A stretch of DNA of 64,000 nucleotides, from assembly GCF_965655635.1 (NCBI RefSeq), contig NZ_CBFHHE010000010.1, positions 1 to 64,000 of the forward strand, in the 5' to 3' direction. The translations under genes were made by a program, and so were the position numbers. The notes below the pieces were generated by a model. It had not been told where the DNA came from. It ran no database searches and saw nothing but the letters and a program-made list of their open reading frames with translations. Shown one piece after another: positions 55,892-63,236 of this stretch (the first letter of the stretch is position 1; each line of letters begins with the position of its first letter). The stretch comes from Nereida sp965655635 (GTDB taxonomy: Bacteria; Pseudomonadota; Alphaproteobacteria; Rhodobacterales; Rhodobacteraceae).

Positions 55892-57433
55892 CTATTGATC
55901 AAGCAGCGCTTTCAATGACGGTGATGCGTCCGTGTCCACAACCGAATACTTCGCACTGATATCTGACGCCGTAAGCGACACATTGCGCGCCGTTGCCGAA
56001 CCCGACCCAACGGGACCAACCAGCGCATCACCAAGCTTGAGGTAGAGCGCGCCTGAATTACCCGCCCGCAATAGCGGAGCGTCCACATCCGCAGGAAGAG
56101 TGTATTGCTCACCGGGCTGCAGAGTCTTCTCGAAAACGCGCGTACCTTTTGCGTCCGTAATCCGCACCCATGAAGGTTTCGATGCAATAAGGCTTACACT
56201 GCCTTTTGCCGCCGCGATGCTCTCAATAGAGCGGGTGCGCGGGCGCGGCAAAACATCAGGCGCATCAAGATTTTCGAGCAGCGAGAACAGCTCACTATCT
56301 TCCAGAGGGTCGGCAACAGAATAGGCTGCACTCAGGTCAGCAGACGCAAGTTGCACGTTGTTTACAGTCGTTGCGCCCTGCCCTGCGGGCCCAACGATTT
56401 GCCCGTTAACCTTGAAATAAAGAGATCCCGAATTGCCTGCCCGCAAAACGGGCGTCTCTTCGGTTACTGGCAGCGCATAGTTTTCACCTTTTTCGAGAAC
56501 TTTCTCAAACAAGATAGACCCATCGGCGCTTCGCACGCGCACCCATGTCGGGTTCACGGCAAACAGAACCACTTCCGGTGCGGGGCCGTCTACCACTTGC
56601 ACCTGCGACGCATCCGCAGGAACATTCAAGGCGGCAAAATCACCGCCACTTGTGGCGAATGTGCCGACTGTGCCTGGATCAATAGTAGCAATCGGCGCAT
56701 CACGCGGGGTGAAGACCGGCACATCAAGCGCCTCAGGGCGGTATAAACGGTCTAGCGCATCGTTGTTGCGCGCAGGCGCAAGTGCAGCGGTTTGGATCCC
56801 AGAACCCGACGCGCCAGTATTTAGCTGCGGCGCAGGCGAAAGTGGGTCGATGCTTGAGGCGACCACAGGGATCTGCTCAACCGGTGTGAATTCAACTTGC
56901 TGGACTTGGCGCAAAATGGATATGCCACCAAAACCCATGCCACCGATTAGCGCAATCATGACAGAGACAGTACCAATGGCCCCCGCATCAATGCGCGCAA
57001 AAAACGGGTCGGCTTTGGGCACGAACGGCGTAGAAGAGTCGTCGAATACATTACGGTGTGCGGAGGCTGCCAAAGGTGCTACGGGGCGCGGGCTCGAGGC
57101 CTCAGACGACATGCCATGTGCCGTGACAAAACCGCTTTCTTCACAGAACTTCTGAAAGGCGAACTCAGGGTCCATCTGTAAATAACGTGCGTAGGAGCGC
57201 ACATAGCCTGCGATGAAACCGGGGCCGTCGAACTCTGTGGGATCACAGTTTTCGATGGCCGAAATATACCCTGCTTTGATCTTAAGCTCACGCTGTACAT
57301 CAAGAAGGGATTTTCCAAGGGTAGCACGCTCGCCGCGCATCATGTCGCCAAGTTTCAGCTCAAAATCATCGAACCCTTTGGGTGCGACGATTTCTTCTTC
57401 TACCTCCTGCGGTGCAAAAATGCGCCCGATCAT
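55892..57433 (-). CDS. rodZ: RodZ-like helix-turn-helix membrane protein with duplicated C-terminal domain
   Basis: A 513-residue protein from the ATG at 57433. The cytoplasmic N-terminal HTH_25 domain (RGERATLGKSLLDVQRELKI through the YARYLQMDPEFAFQKF helix) is followed by one membrane helix (GTVSVMIALIGGMGFGG). The periplasmic end holds two clearly similar copies of the DUF4115 domain: PTWVRVRSADGSILFEKVLE with LRAGNSGSLYFKVNG, and PSWVRITDAKGTRVFEKTLQ with LRAGNSGALYLKLGD. RodZ links MreB to the rod-shape machinery. The repeated C-terminal domain is longer than in E. coli RodZ. It is followed by ispG. Confidence 0.9.
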   Translation of the reverse strand: MIGRIFAPQEVEEEIVAPKGFDDFELKLGDMMRGERATLGKSLLDVQRELKIKAGYISAIENCDPTEFDGPGFIAGYVRSYARYLQMDPEFAFQKFCEESGFVTAHGMSSEASSPRPVAPLAASAHRNVFDDSSTPFVPKADPFFARIDAGAIGTVSVMIALIGGMGFGGISILRQVQQVEFTPVEQIPVVASSIDPLSPAPQLNTGASGSGIQTAALAPARNNDALDRLYRPEALDVPVFTPRDAPIATIDPGTVGTFATSGGDFAALNVPADASQVQVVDGPAPEVVLFAVNPTWVRVRSADGSILFEKVLEKGENYALPVTEETPVLRAGNSGSLYFKVNGQIVGPAGQGATTVNNVQLASADLSAAYSVADPLEDSELFSLLENLDAPDVLPRPRTRSIESIAAAKGSVSLIASKPSWVRITDAKGTRVFEKTLQPGEQYTLPADVDAPLLRAGNSGALYLKLGDALVGPVGSGSATARNVSLTASDISAKYSVVDTDASPSLKALLDQ

Positions 57434-57539
57434 AGCCTGCCCTACCACAATTACCGAAATCGCACACGCGATTCGAGGTGCCCCCACGCTAACTAACACT
57501 TTATTAACACATAACAAACAGGAGTACAGCAGTATGATT

Positions 57540-58763
57540 CTAACCGGTTAAGTCAGCGCGATTCAGCGCACAATGGGACCACAGACTGTCCAATGCGCTT
57601 ACTAATGCATCAATTTCTGAACGTCCATGAACCGGTGACGGCGTAAAGCGCAGACGCTCGGTACCGCGCGGAACCGTTGGAAAATTAATGGGCTGCACGT
57701 AAATGCCATGGTCTTGCAACAAGTGATCAGACAGCACTTTCGTATGCACCGGATCGCCAACAATCAGCGGCACAATGTGGCTGCCGTGGTCAATCACAGG
57801 CAGGCCAAGCGCCTTGAAGCGCGTCTTCAAAATAGCCGCTTGCGTCTGATGGACATCGCGAAGGTCTTGGCGACGCTTCAGAACTTCCACTGATTTAGCC
57901 GCACCAGCCGCAACTGCCGGCGGGAGTGAGGTTGTGAAAATAAAGCCCGGCGCATAGGAGCGCACAGCATCCGCCATTTTGGCAGAGGTCGCTATATATC
58001 CCCCCATCACGCCGTACGCCTTAGCCAACGTGCCGTTAATAATATCGATCCGGTCCATCAACCCGTCACGTTCAGCCACACCGCCACCGCGCGGGCCGTA
58101 CATGCCAACGGCGTGCACTTCGTCGATGTAGGTCAGCGCACCAAATTCGTCGGCGATGTCACAAATTGCTTCGATTGGCGCAAAATCGCCATCCATTGAG
58201 TAAATTGATTCGAACGCGATCAGTTTCGGTGTGTTCGCAGGCAGCGCAGTCAGTTGCGCACGTAAATCATCCAAATCGTTGTGCTTAAAAATACGTTTAT
58301 CGCCACCGTTACGGCGAATACCCTCGATCATCGACGCGTGGTTCAACGCATCAGACAAAATCACCAATCCAGGGAACAGTTTGGGAAGCATTGAGAGCGT
58401 AGCATCATTCGCAATGTAAGCGGACGTAAACAGCAGCGCCGCTTCTTTGCCGTGAAGATCCGCCAACTCCGTTTCAAGCCGTTTGTGATATACTGTCGTG
58501 CCAGAAATATTGCGCGTCCCGCCAGAGCCAGCACCCGTCGCGTCAAGCGCCTCATGCATTGCGGTCAGCACTTCTTCATTCTGCCCCATACCCAAATAAT
58601 CATTGCCGCACCAAACGGTGACTGGTTTGCGGCTGCCATCGGGATGTGTCCACTCAGCGTGCGGATATTGCCCCCGCGTCCGTTCAATATCAATAAACGT
58701 GCGGTAACGCCCTTCATCGTGAAGGCGTTGCAGGGCTGCATCTAGCTGTGTGTCAAACGTCAT
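57540..58763 (-). CDS. hemA: 5-aminolevulinate synthase
   Basis: Condenses glycine and succinyl-CoA to 5-aminolevulinate (C4 or Shemin pathway), the first step of haem and bacteriochlorophyll synthesis in alphaproteobacteria. The 407-residue product starts MTFDTQLDAALQRLHDEGRY. Its conserved blocks are WCGNDYLGMGQ, GSGGTRNISGTTVYHK and the PLP-lysine segment NGTLAKAYGVMGG. No strong FnrL palindrome is visible upstream. The gene upstream is a small secreted protein on the same strand. Confidence 0.96.
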   Translation of the reverse strand: MTFDTQLDAALQRLHDEGRYRTFIDIERTRGQYPHAEWTHPDGSRKPVTVWCGNDYLGMGQNEEVLTAMHEALDATGAGSGGTRNISGTTVYHKRLETELADLHGKEAALLFTSAYIANDATLSMLPKLFPGLVILSDALNHASMIEGIRRNGGDKRIFKHNDLDDLRAQLTALPANTPKLIAFESIYSMDGDFAPIEAICDIADEFGALTYIDEVHAVGMYGPRGGGVAERDGLMDRIDIINGTLAKAYGVMGGYIATSAKMADAVRSYAPGFIFTTSLPPAVAAGAAKSVEVLKRRQDLRDVHQTQAAILKTRFKALGLPVIDHGSHIVPLIVGDPVHTKVLSDHLLQDHGIYVQPINFPTVPRGTERLRFTPSPVHGRSEIDALVSALDSLWSHCALNRADLTG

Positions 58764-58848
58764 ATGTCTCTCCCGATAGGGCGCTTATAAAGTACATAGT
58801 GTCCAGAAATCCACTAGCACACGCTACATTTTGTCACTTTGCGTCAGA

Positions 58849-59427
58849 TCAATCCTGAATAGCGATGAGACAGTCGTCCGTTTGGGCCTGCTCAGCACAT
58901 GCACTAAGCGCCGCAGACGCGGCCCCTTCACCGGTTGCAACGATAAAAGTCCCCACTGTGGGAGAGATAGCAAACGCCTTCTCACCGCGCACGCGGCGGT
59001 ACGATTTGCGCCATGCTTCTGTAGCGCCGTGCGATAAAGTCAGATCAACCGGCTCAAAATTTCGCGGGCGTACCATTGCAACGATCTCGCAGGCGGTTTG
59101 GCCCCTTTTAGCCGCGTCACAAGCTGACAACGCTTTAGCCCGGGCGACGTCCATCGTGTGATCGTTGGCCGCAGCGATCGTAGCTGGGTTCAGGATCCCA
59201 TCATCTGGTGATGCGGCAATCGCTGCGTAATACAACTGTTGTTCGGCCACTTGTTCAACCAACGCCGCATTATCAGGTGTCAGCCAGTCGCAGGTGATCA
59301 ATTCTACTTCACGGCCCTTAAGGCTGAATAATTGCGCTTTCGCCTCAGCATTACTGACCGGATCTGCGCCTGCAACTTGCCCGAATACACACAGCGAAAA
59401 CACTCCAATCGCCCCAACAATACGCAT
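58849..59427 (-). CDS. Hypothetical secreted protein upstream of hemA
   Basis: A 192-residue protein with a clear N-terminal signal peptide (MRIVGAIGVFSLCVFGQVAG). It has several cysteines in pairs (TCDWLTP, SACDAAKRGQTACEIV, SACAEQAQTDDC), suggesting disulfides in the periplasm. The middle WRKSYRRVRGEKAFAISP and GTFIVATGEGAASAALSAC recall DUF4189-like small secreted proteins, but I am not sure. It lies 85 bp upstream of hemA on the same strand. Confidence 0.75.
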   Translation of the reverse strand: MRIVGAIGVFSLCVFGQVAGADPVSNAEAKAQLFSLKGREVELITCDWLTPDNAALVEQVAEQQLYYAAIAASPDDGILNPATIAAANDHTMDVARAKALSACDAAKRGQTACEIVAMVRPRNFEPVDLTLSHGATEAWRKSYRRVRGEKAFAISPTVGTFIVATGEGAASAALSACAEQAQTDDCLIAIQD

Positions 59428-59535
59428 GATTTCGCTCCTTTGTTCTCAATTTCTGTTAACCTATATCCACTTTCTGGACAGGTCCACCAAAGGCTCCTAG
59501 GGTGCGGCAAAACTTAGCTAAAATAAGGCGCTAGC

Positions 59536-60912
59536 ATGTCCAATCTCGATCCTGTCCTGTCTCACATCGACGAAAATCTCAGCGCCGCGACCGAGCGCCT
59601 TTTCGAGTTGATGCGCGTCCCGTCGATTTCAACAGACCCCACTTTCAAAGAACACTGTGACGCAGCCGCAGATTGGTTGGTAAGTGATTTGGCTTCAATG
59701 GGTGTGACCGCAACAAAACGCGCAACACCGGGCCATCCAATGGTGGTTGGTCATACAAACGGGACGGGTAAACACGTCACATTCTATGGCCACTATGACG
59801 TGCAACCCGTTGATCCGCTTGATCTTTGGCATAGTGACCCATTCGCGCCAGCGCTTGAAGATACGGATGTGGGCAAAGTCATTCGCGGGCGCGGTGCGGC
59901 AGATGATAAAGGCCAGTTGATGACCTTTGTGGAGGCGTGTCGCGCGTGGATTACTGTGCACGGAAGCCTGCCCATCAACGTCAGCTTTTTCTTTGAAGGC
60001 GAAGAAGAAAGCGGATCGCCATCTTTGATCCCGTTCATGCGCGAAAACAAAGATGAGCTGTCATCTGATCTGGCGCTGATCTGCGATACGGGCATGTTCG
60101 ACCCCAAAACACCTGCTATCTCAACACAACTGCGTGGCCTTTTAGGCGAAGAGCTTACCATCACAGGACCACGGATTGACCTTCATTCTGGCATGTACGG
60201 CGGGGCTGCCATTAACCCTATTCGCGTGCTGTCAAAAATCATTGCCTCGCTGCATGACGCTGAAGGGCGCGTGACTGTGCCCGGCTTTTATGAGGGCGTG
60301 CCTGAAATGTCGCCTGAGCTGCAAAAGCAGTGGGAAGATTTGAACTTTGATGATGCGGCGTTTCTTAACGCAGTCGGCCTGTCTGAGCTGGCCGGAGAGC
60401 AGGGCAAAACCGCCCTTGAAATGTTATGGGCGCGCCCAACTTGTGAGGTGAACGGCATCAACGCAGGCTACACTGGCGACGGGTTCAAAACCGTGCTGCC
60501 GTCGAAAGCCAGCGCAAAAATTAGCTTCCGCCTTGTTGGCACTCAAGACCCCCACGCGATCCGTGCAGCGTTCCGCCAAATGGTCCAAGATGCCCTCCCT
60601 GCGGATTGTAGCGTTGAATTCAAAGGCCACGGAAATTCATCAGCCGTGCAAATGTCCACGGCTGATCCGGCTTTTGAAAAAGCGCGTCTTGCTCTGTCGG
60701 ATGAGTGGCCAAACCCTGCGGCGTTTGTGGGCTGCGGAGGCTCAATTCCGATCGCGGGACACTTCAAAACCGAATTGGACACAGACGCGATGTTGATTGG
60801 TTTTGGCCGCGATGATGATGCAATCCACTCACCCAACGAAAAATATGACCTTGAAAGTTTCCACAAAGGGATGCGCAGTTGGGCAAGGGTGCTGGACGCG
60901 CTATCACTGTAG
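59536..60912 (+). CDS. M20-family dipeptidase
   Basis: A 458-residue zinc metallopeptidase. Metal-binding motifs are TFYGHYDVQPVDP, RGRGAADDKGQLM and FFFEGEEESGSPS, with the catalytic glutamate in the last. A dimerisation domain of about 110 residues interrupts the catalytic domain. The sequence is that of M20 dipeptidase/carboxypeptidase-like enzymes such as cytosolic non-specific dipeptidase. The substrate is unknown. A perfect hairpin terminator follows. Confidence 0.92.
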   Translation: MSNLDPVLSHIDENLSAATERLFELMRVPSISTDPTFKEHCDAAADWLVSDLASMGVTATKRATPGHPMVVGHTNGTGKHVTFYGHYDVQPVDPLDLWHSDPFAPALEDTDVGKVIRGRGAADDKGQLMTFVEACRAWITVHGSLPINVSFFFEGEEESGSPSLIPFMRENKDELSSDLALICDTGMFDPKTPAISTQLRGLLGEELTITGPRIDLHSGMYGGAAINPIRVLSKIIASLHDAEGRVTVPGFYEGVPEMSPELQKQWEDLNFDDAAFLNAVGLSELAGEQGKTALEMLWARPTCEVNGINAGYTGDGFKTVLPSKASAKISFRLVGTQDPHAIRAAFRQMVQDALPADCSVEFKGHGNSSAVQMSTADPAFEKARLALSDEWPNPAAFVGCGGSIPIAGHFKTELDTDAMLIGFGRDDDAIHSPNEKYDLESFHKGMRSWARVLDALSL

Positions 60913-60938
60913 GTGATCAATAATCTGCAAAACAAATC

Positions 60939-60972
60939 AAAGCGCGGTGGTGAACAACCACCGCGCTTTTTT
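60939..60972 (+). terminator. Terminator after the M20 dipeptidase
   Basis: A 13-bp perfect stem (AAAGCGCGGTGGT and its complement) with a 5-base loop and six Ts, 27 bp after the stop. Confidence 0.9.
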
Positions 60973-61057
60973 CATAAACGGTGAACAACGCGCACACTGA
61001 AGCAACCGAAGAGGTAGTAGTCCAACGAGAGCTATTAATGTGTGAAAAAGGTGAGAG

Positions 61058-61134
61058 TGGCGCGGTTGACGGGGCTCGAACCCGCGACCCCCGGCGTGAC
61101 AGGCCGGTACTCTAACCAACTGAGCTACAACCGC
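61058..61134 (-). tRNA. tRNA-Asp (GTC), copy 1
   Basis: On the minus strand a 77-base cloverleaf starts GCGGTTG and ends CAACCGC plus discriminator G and an encoded CCA. The anticodon loop CTGTCAC gives anticodon GTC. It is identical to copy 2 at 61169-61245. Confidence 0.95.
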
Positions 61135-61168
61135 GCATCTCACACGTTTGGTTTGGACTTAGCAGCGG

Positions 61169-61245
61169 TGGCGCGGTTGACGGGGCTCGAACCCGCGACC
61201 CCCGGCGTGACAGGCCGGTACTCTAACCAACTGAGCTACAACCGC
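61169..61245 (-). tRNA. tRNA-Asp (GTC), copy 2
   Basis: Identical 77-base minus-strand cloverleaf with encoded CCA and anticodon GTC, upstream of copy 1 in the direction of transcription. Probably co-transcribed with copy 1 and tRNA-Val. Confidence 0.95.
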
Positions 61246-61428
61246 CCACTGCTACACGCCAAACCTGACGCGTTCCGTGCAGATACCCACGCACCGCCAC
61301 CCCGTCAAGCGGAAGTCGCGGCATTTTGTAACAAAAATTCAATTATTTCGGTGACTGTAGTTGAAGTTATAAAAACGTAAATTATGCGCAGCGCATTTGA
61401 AACATAAATAGAATATCGGGGGGGGGAA

Positions 61429-61504
61429 TGGTGGGTCGTGAGAGGCTCGAACTCCCGACATCTTCCGTGTAAAGGAAGCGCTCTACCAACTGAGCTAACG
61501 ACCC
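61429..61504 (-). tRNA. tRNA-Val (TAC)
   Basis: A 76-base minus-strand cloverleaf starting GGGTCGT and ending ACGACCC, discriminator A and encoded CCA. The anticodon loop TTTACAC gives TAC. It is first of the three tRNAs in transcription order; a run of nine Gs (61418-61426 on the plus strand) lies just past its 3' end. Confidence 0.95.
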
Positions 61505-61559
61505 GATGAGCGGTGTATTAGCGCCAAACCTTTGGGCGCTGCAACCCCCTTTTTCACCC

Positions 61560-62147
61560 TTATTCGAGTTTTGTCTGAACACCGCCGCTCAGGCGGTACA
61601 CAACACCCTGCCCGCCCGGCAATTTCCCAAGGTTTTCTGTAGCTTGCCCCAAAATGACCGCTCGCAGCATTCGGCTGGTAATCCCGTGGGTGATAAGCAC
61701 GGTCGGCCCTGTCAAACTATCAAGTAATGATTGCGCACGGACACGAAGGGCCTCAAACCCCTCGCCCTGCGGCGCGTATTTGTAAAGCGCGAGCGCCCCG
61801 TCCGGCGTATCTTCAACCACTGCATCGCTTGGCAGCTCCGCAAGGCAGTCCTGACGCAGGCGCCCTGACCATGTGCCAACGGTGATTTCAGCAAGACGGT
61901 CATCTGTCTCAATTTCGCCTAAACCCGCCACGGCAATTTCAGCAGTTTGCAAAGCCCGACCTTGGGGGCTGCTTAGCACGCGCCACCCATCAACCCCAAT
62001 ACGCTGGAGTATCGCGTGTTGCGCAGCCGCCTGCTGTCTGCCAAGTCGCGTCAGGCTGCTATCAAGAGCACCCTGCATACGGCTTTCACGGTTCCACTCC
62101 GTTTCGCCGTGGCGCATGATCAATAGGTCCGGATAGGTTTTGTTCAT
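61560..62147 (-). CDS. Histidine phosphatase family protein (phosphoglycerate mutase-like)
   Basis: A 195-residue protein with the phosphohistidine motif IMRHGETEWN near the N-terminus, the MQGALDSSLTRLGRQQA block typical of CobC/GpmB-like phosphatases, and a later VLITHGITSRML histidine. It could act on phosphorylated sugars or cofactors such as alpha-ribazole phosphate; the sequence does not choose. It lies between the HU-like gene and tRNA-Val in the same direction. Confidence 0.88.
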   Translation of the reverse strand: MNKTYPDLLIMRHGETEWNRESRMQGALDSSLTRLGRQQAAAQHAILQRIGVDGWRVLSSPQGRALQTAEIAVAGLGEIETDDRLAEITVGTWSGRLRQDCLAELPSDAVVEDTPDGALALYKYAPQGEGFEALRVRAQSLLDSLTGPTVLITHGITSRMLRAVILGQATENLGKLPGGQGVVYRLSGGVQTKLE

Positions 62148-62207
62148 CTCAGCTTTACCTCGATTGTCTTGGATCAGGCTGGGGTGGTCCCTATCACGAT
62201 CCAGCTA

Positions 62208-62605
62208 TTATTCGGTGTCTGCGCCAGTTCGCTGCACCGTTTTGCGTTGCCTAATTTTGCAGACAAACACTTTTGCACCAGCCATTTCTTTTTGTCGATT
62301 AATCTTCAGCTTATCAAAAGGTTGCAGATTGAGTTCCTCGCCCTGTGCCAACGCGTCCCCAAGAACATCAAGCATGGCCTCAACAACAGGTTTAGCGTCT
62401 TTACGCTTTGCACCGCCTTTACTCACGACACGATTGATCAATTCCTTTTTGCGAAGGCTAGGCGTTACCTCGACCGGTGCCGAGCCTATCCCCGTTTTCA
62501 CCGCCACAACGTTGGATCCAACGGTTGTGTCTGCTGTTGTTCCTGATATTTTCCCTTTGCTGTGGATACAGCCGTTTGAACCGATGATTTAGGTGTCTTG
62601 GCCAT
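62208..62605 (-). CDS. HU/IHF-family DNA-binding protein with N-terminal extension, requiring a -1 frameshift
   Basis: The ATG at 62605 has a perfect AGGAGG site seven bases upstream. Its frame ends after 35 residues (stop 62500-62498). Shifting -1 at the G GGA AAA heptamer (62555-62549) joins it to a frame running to 62208, which carries the full HU domain (LRKKELINRVV, DAKPVVEAMLDVLGDAL, LNLQPFDKLKINRQKE). The joined product is about 131 residues: a short Ser/Thr/Ala/Lys-rich tail, then HU. Such tailed HU proteins occur downstream of lon in this group. A GTG at 62507 could start the HU part alone. Either programmed frameshifting or a one-base loss in a G/A run explains the break. Confidence 0.75.
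62549..62555 (-). other. In-phase G GGA AAA slippery heptamer in the HU-like gene
   Basis: In the frame set by the ATG at 62605 the codons read AAG GGA AAA, so the heptamer has the correct X XXY YYZ phase for a -1 slip. Downstream, a perfect palindrome (62510-62523) can form a hairpin, but it starts about 20 bases after the heptamer, longer than the usual spacer. No upstream Shine-Dalgarno-like stimulator is seen. Confidence 0.55.
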
Positions 62606-62855
62606 AATGCGGCCTCCTACTTATTAAACGTTTCCAATACACTAGCAGCCTAGCGCAAAGCCCGCAGACCAGCTACACCCGATATATGCAAAGGGTTAAT
62701 TGAGCCTGCCGCGTACCCACCTGTTGTGTCTGCGCACCACTTTTGGGCAGTTTTGCGGCGAATTAAGTCATATTTTACACAATAATTGACCATGACCACC
62801 AAGATGATATGACAGGGCTATAGTTATAAACTTGCGGTATATGAAAGCTTACAAA

Positions 62856-63035
62856 ATGAAAAAAACCTTTATCACAACATGTGCAGTACTGGCATTCGCA
62901 ACACCAACATTCGCTGGCGGCCTGTCCGACGCAATGGTTGCTCCAGAAGTTATCGCTGCTGATACAACATCAAGCAGCTCACAAGGCATCCTGGTTCCAA
63001 TCATGGCGCTTTTGTTGCTCGCAGCTGCAAGCTAA
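62856..63035 (+). CDS. Small exported or membrane protein, 59 residues
   Basis: Begins MKKTFITTCAVLAFATPTFA, a textbook signal peptide with a probable cut after TFA. After about 25 polar residues (GGLSDAMVAPEVIAADTTSS) it ends in a second hydrophobic stretch (ILVPIMALLLLAAAS). The ATG at 62856 is preferred to the one at 62832. A strong terminator lies 30 bp after the stop, so this is a self-contained transcription unit, divergent from the HU-like gene. No family recognised. Confidence 0.7.
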   Translation: MKKTFITTCAVLAFATPTFAGGLSDAMVAPEVIAADTTSSSSQGILVPIMALLLLAAAS

Positions 63036-63064
63036 GCCTGAGCGCTTAGTCGAAAGAATTAGAG

Positions 63065-63093
63065 AAAGGCCTGCCATTTCGGCGGGCCTTTTT
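63065..63093 (+). terminator. Terminator after the 59-residue protein
   Basis: An 11-bp stem AAAGGCCTGCC/GGCGGGCCTTT (one T-G pair) with a 5-base loop, followed by Ts. Confidence 0.85.
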
Positions 63094-63172
63094 CGTTTAT
63101 GACGGCGGGTGTGCGAAAGCCCCAAGGTAACGATCCCCACTGATACAACGCCCAGGCGAAAACTTCACAAAC

Positions 63173-63203
63173 AAAAAAGGCCGCAGAAAACCTGCGGCCC
63201 TTT
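63173..63203 (-). terminator. Terminator of lon
   Basis: A perfect GGCCGCAG/CTGCGGCC stem with a 5-base loop. On the minus strand it is followed by six Ts, 38-64 bp past the lon stop. Confidence 0.82.
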
Positions 63204-63236
63204 CGTATTTTATCGCTCTGCTAAACAGGCAATTGC

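Noticed and set aside
58836..58856. FnrL-like site upstream of hemA
   Set aside because: Only one half site (TTGAT) is good; the second half departs at several positions.
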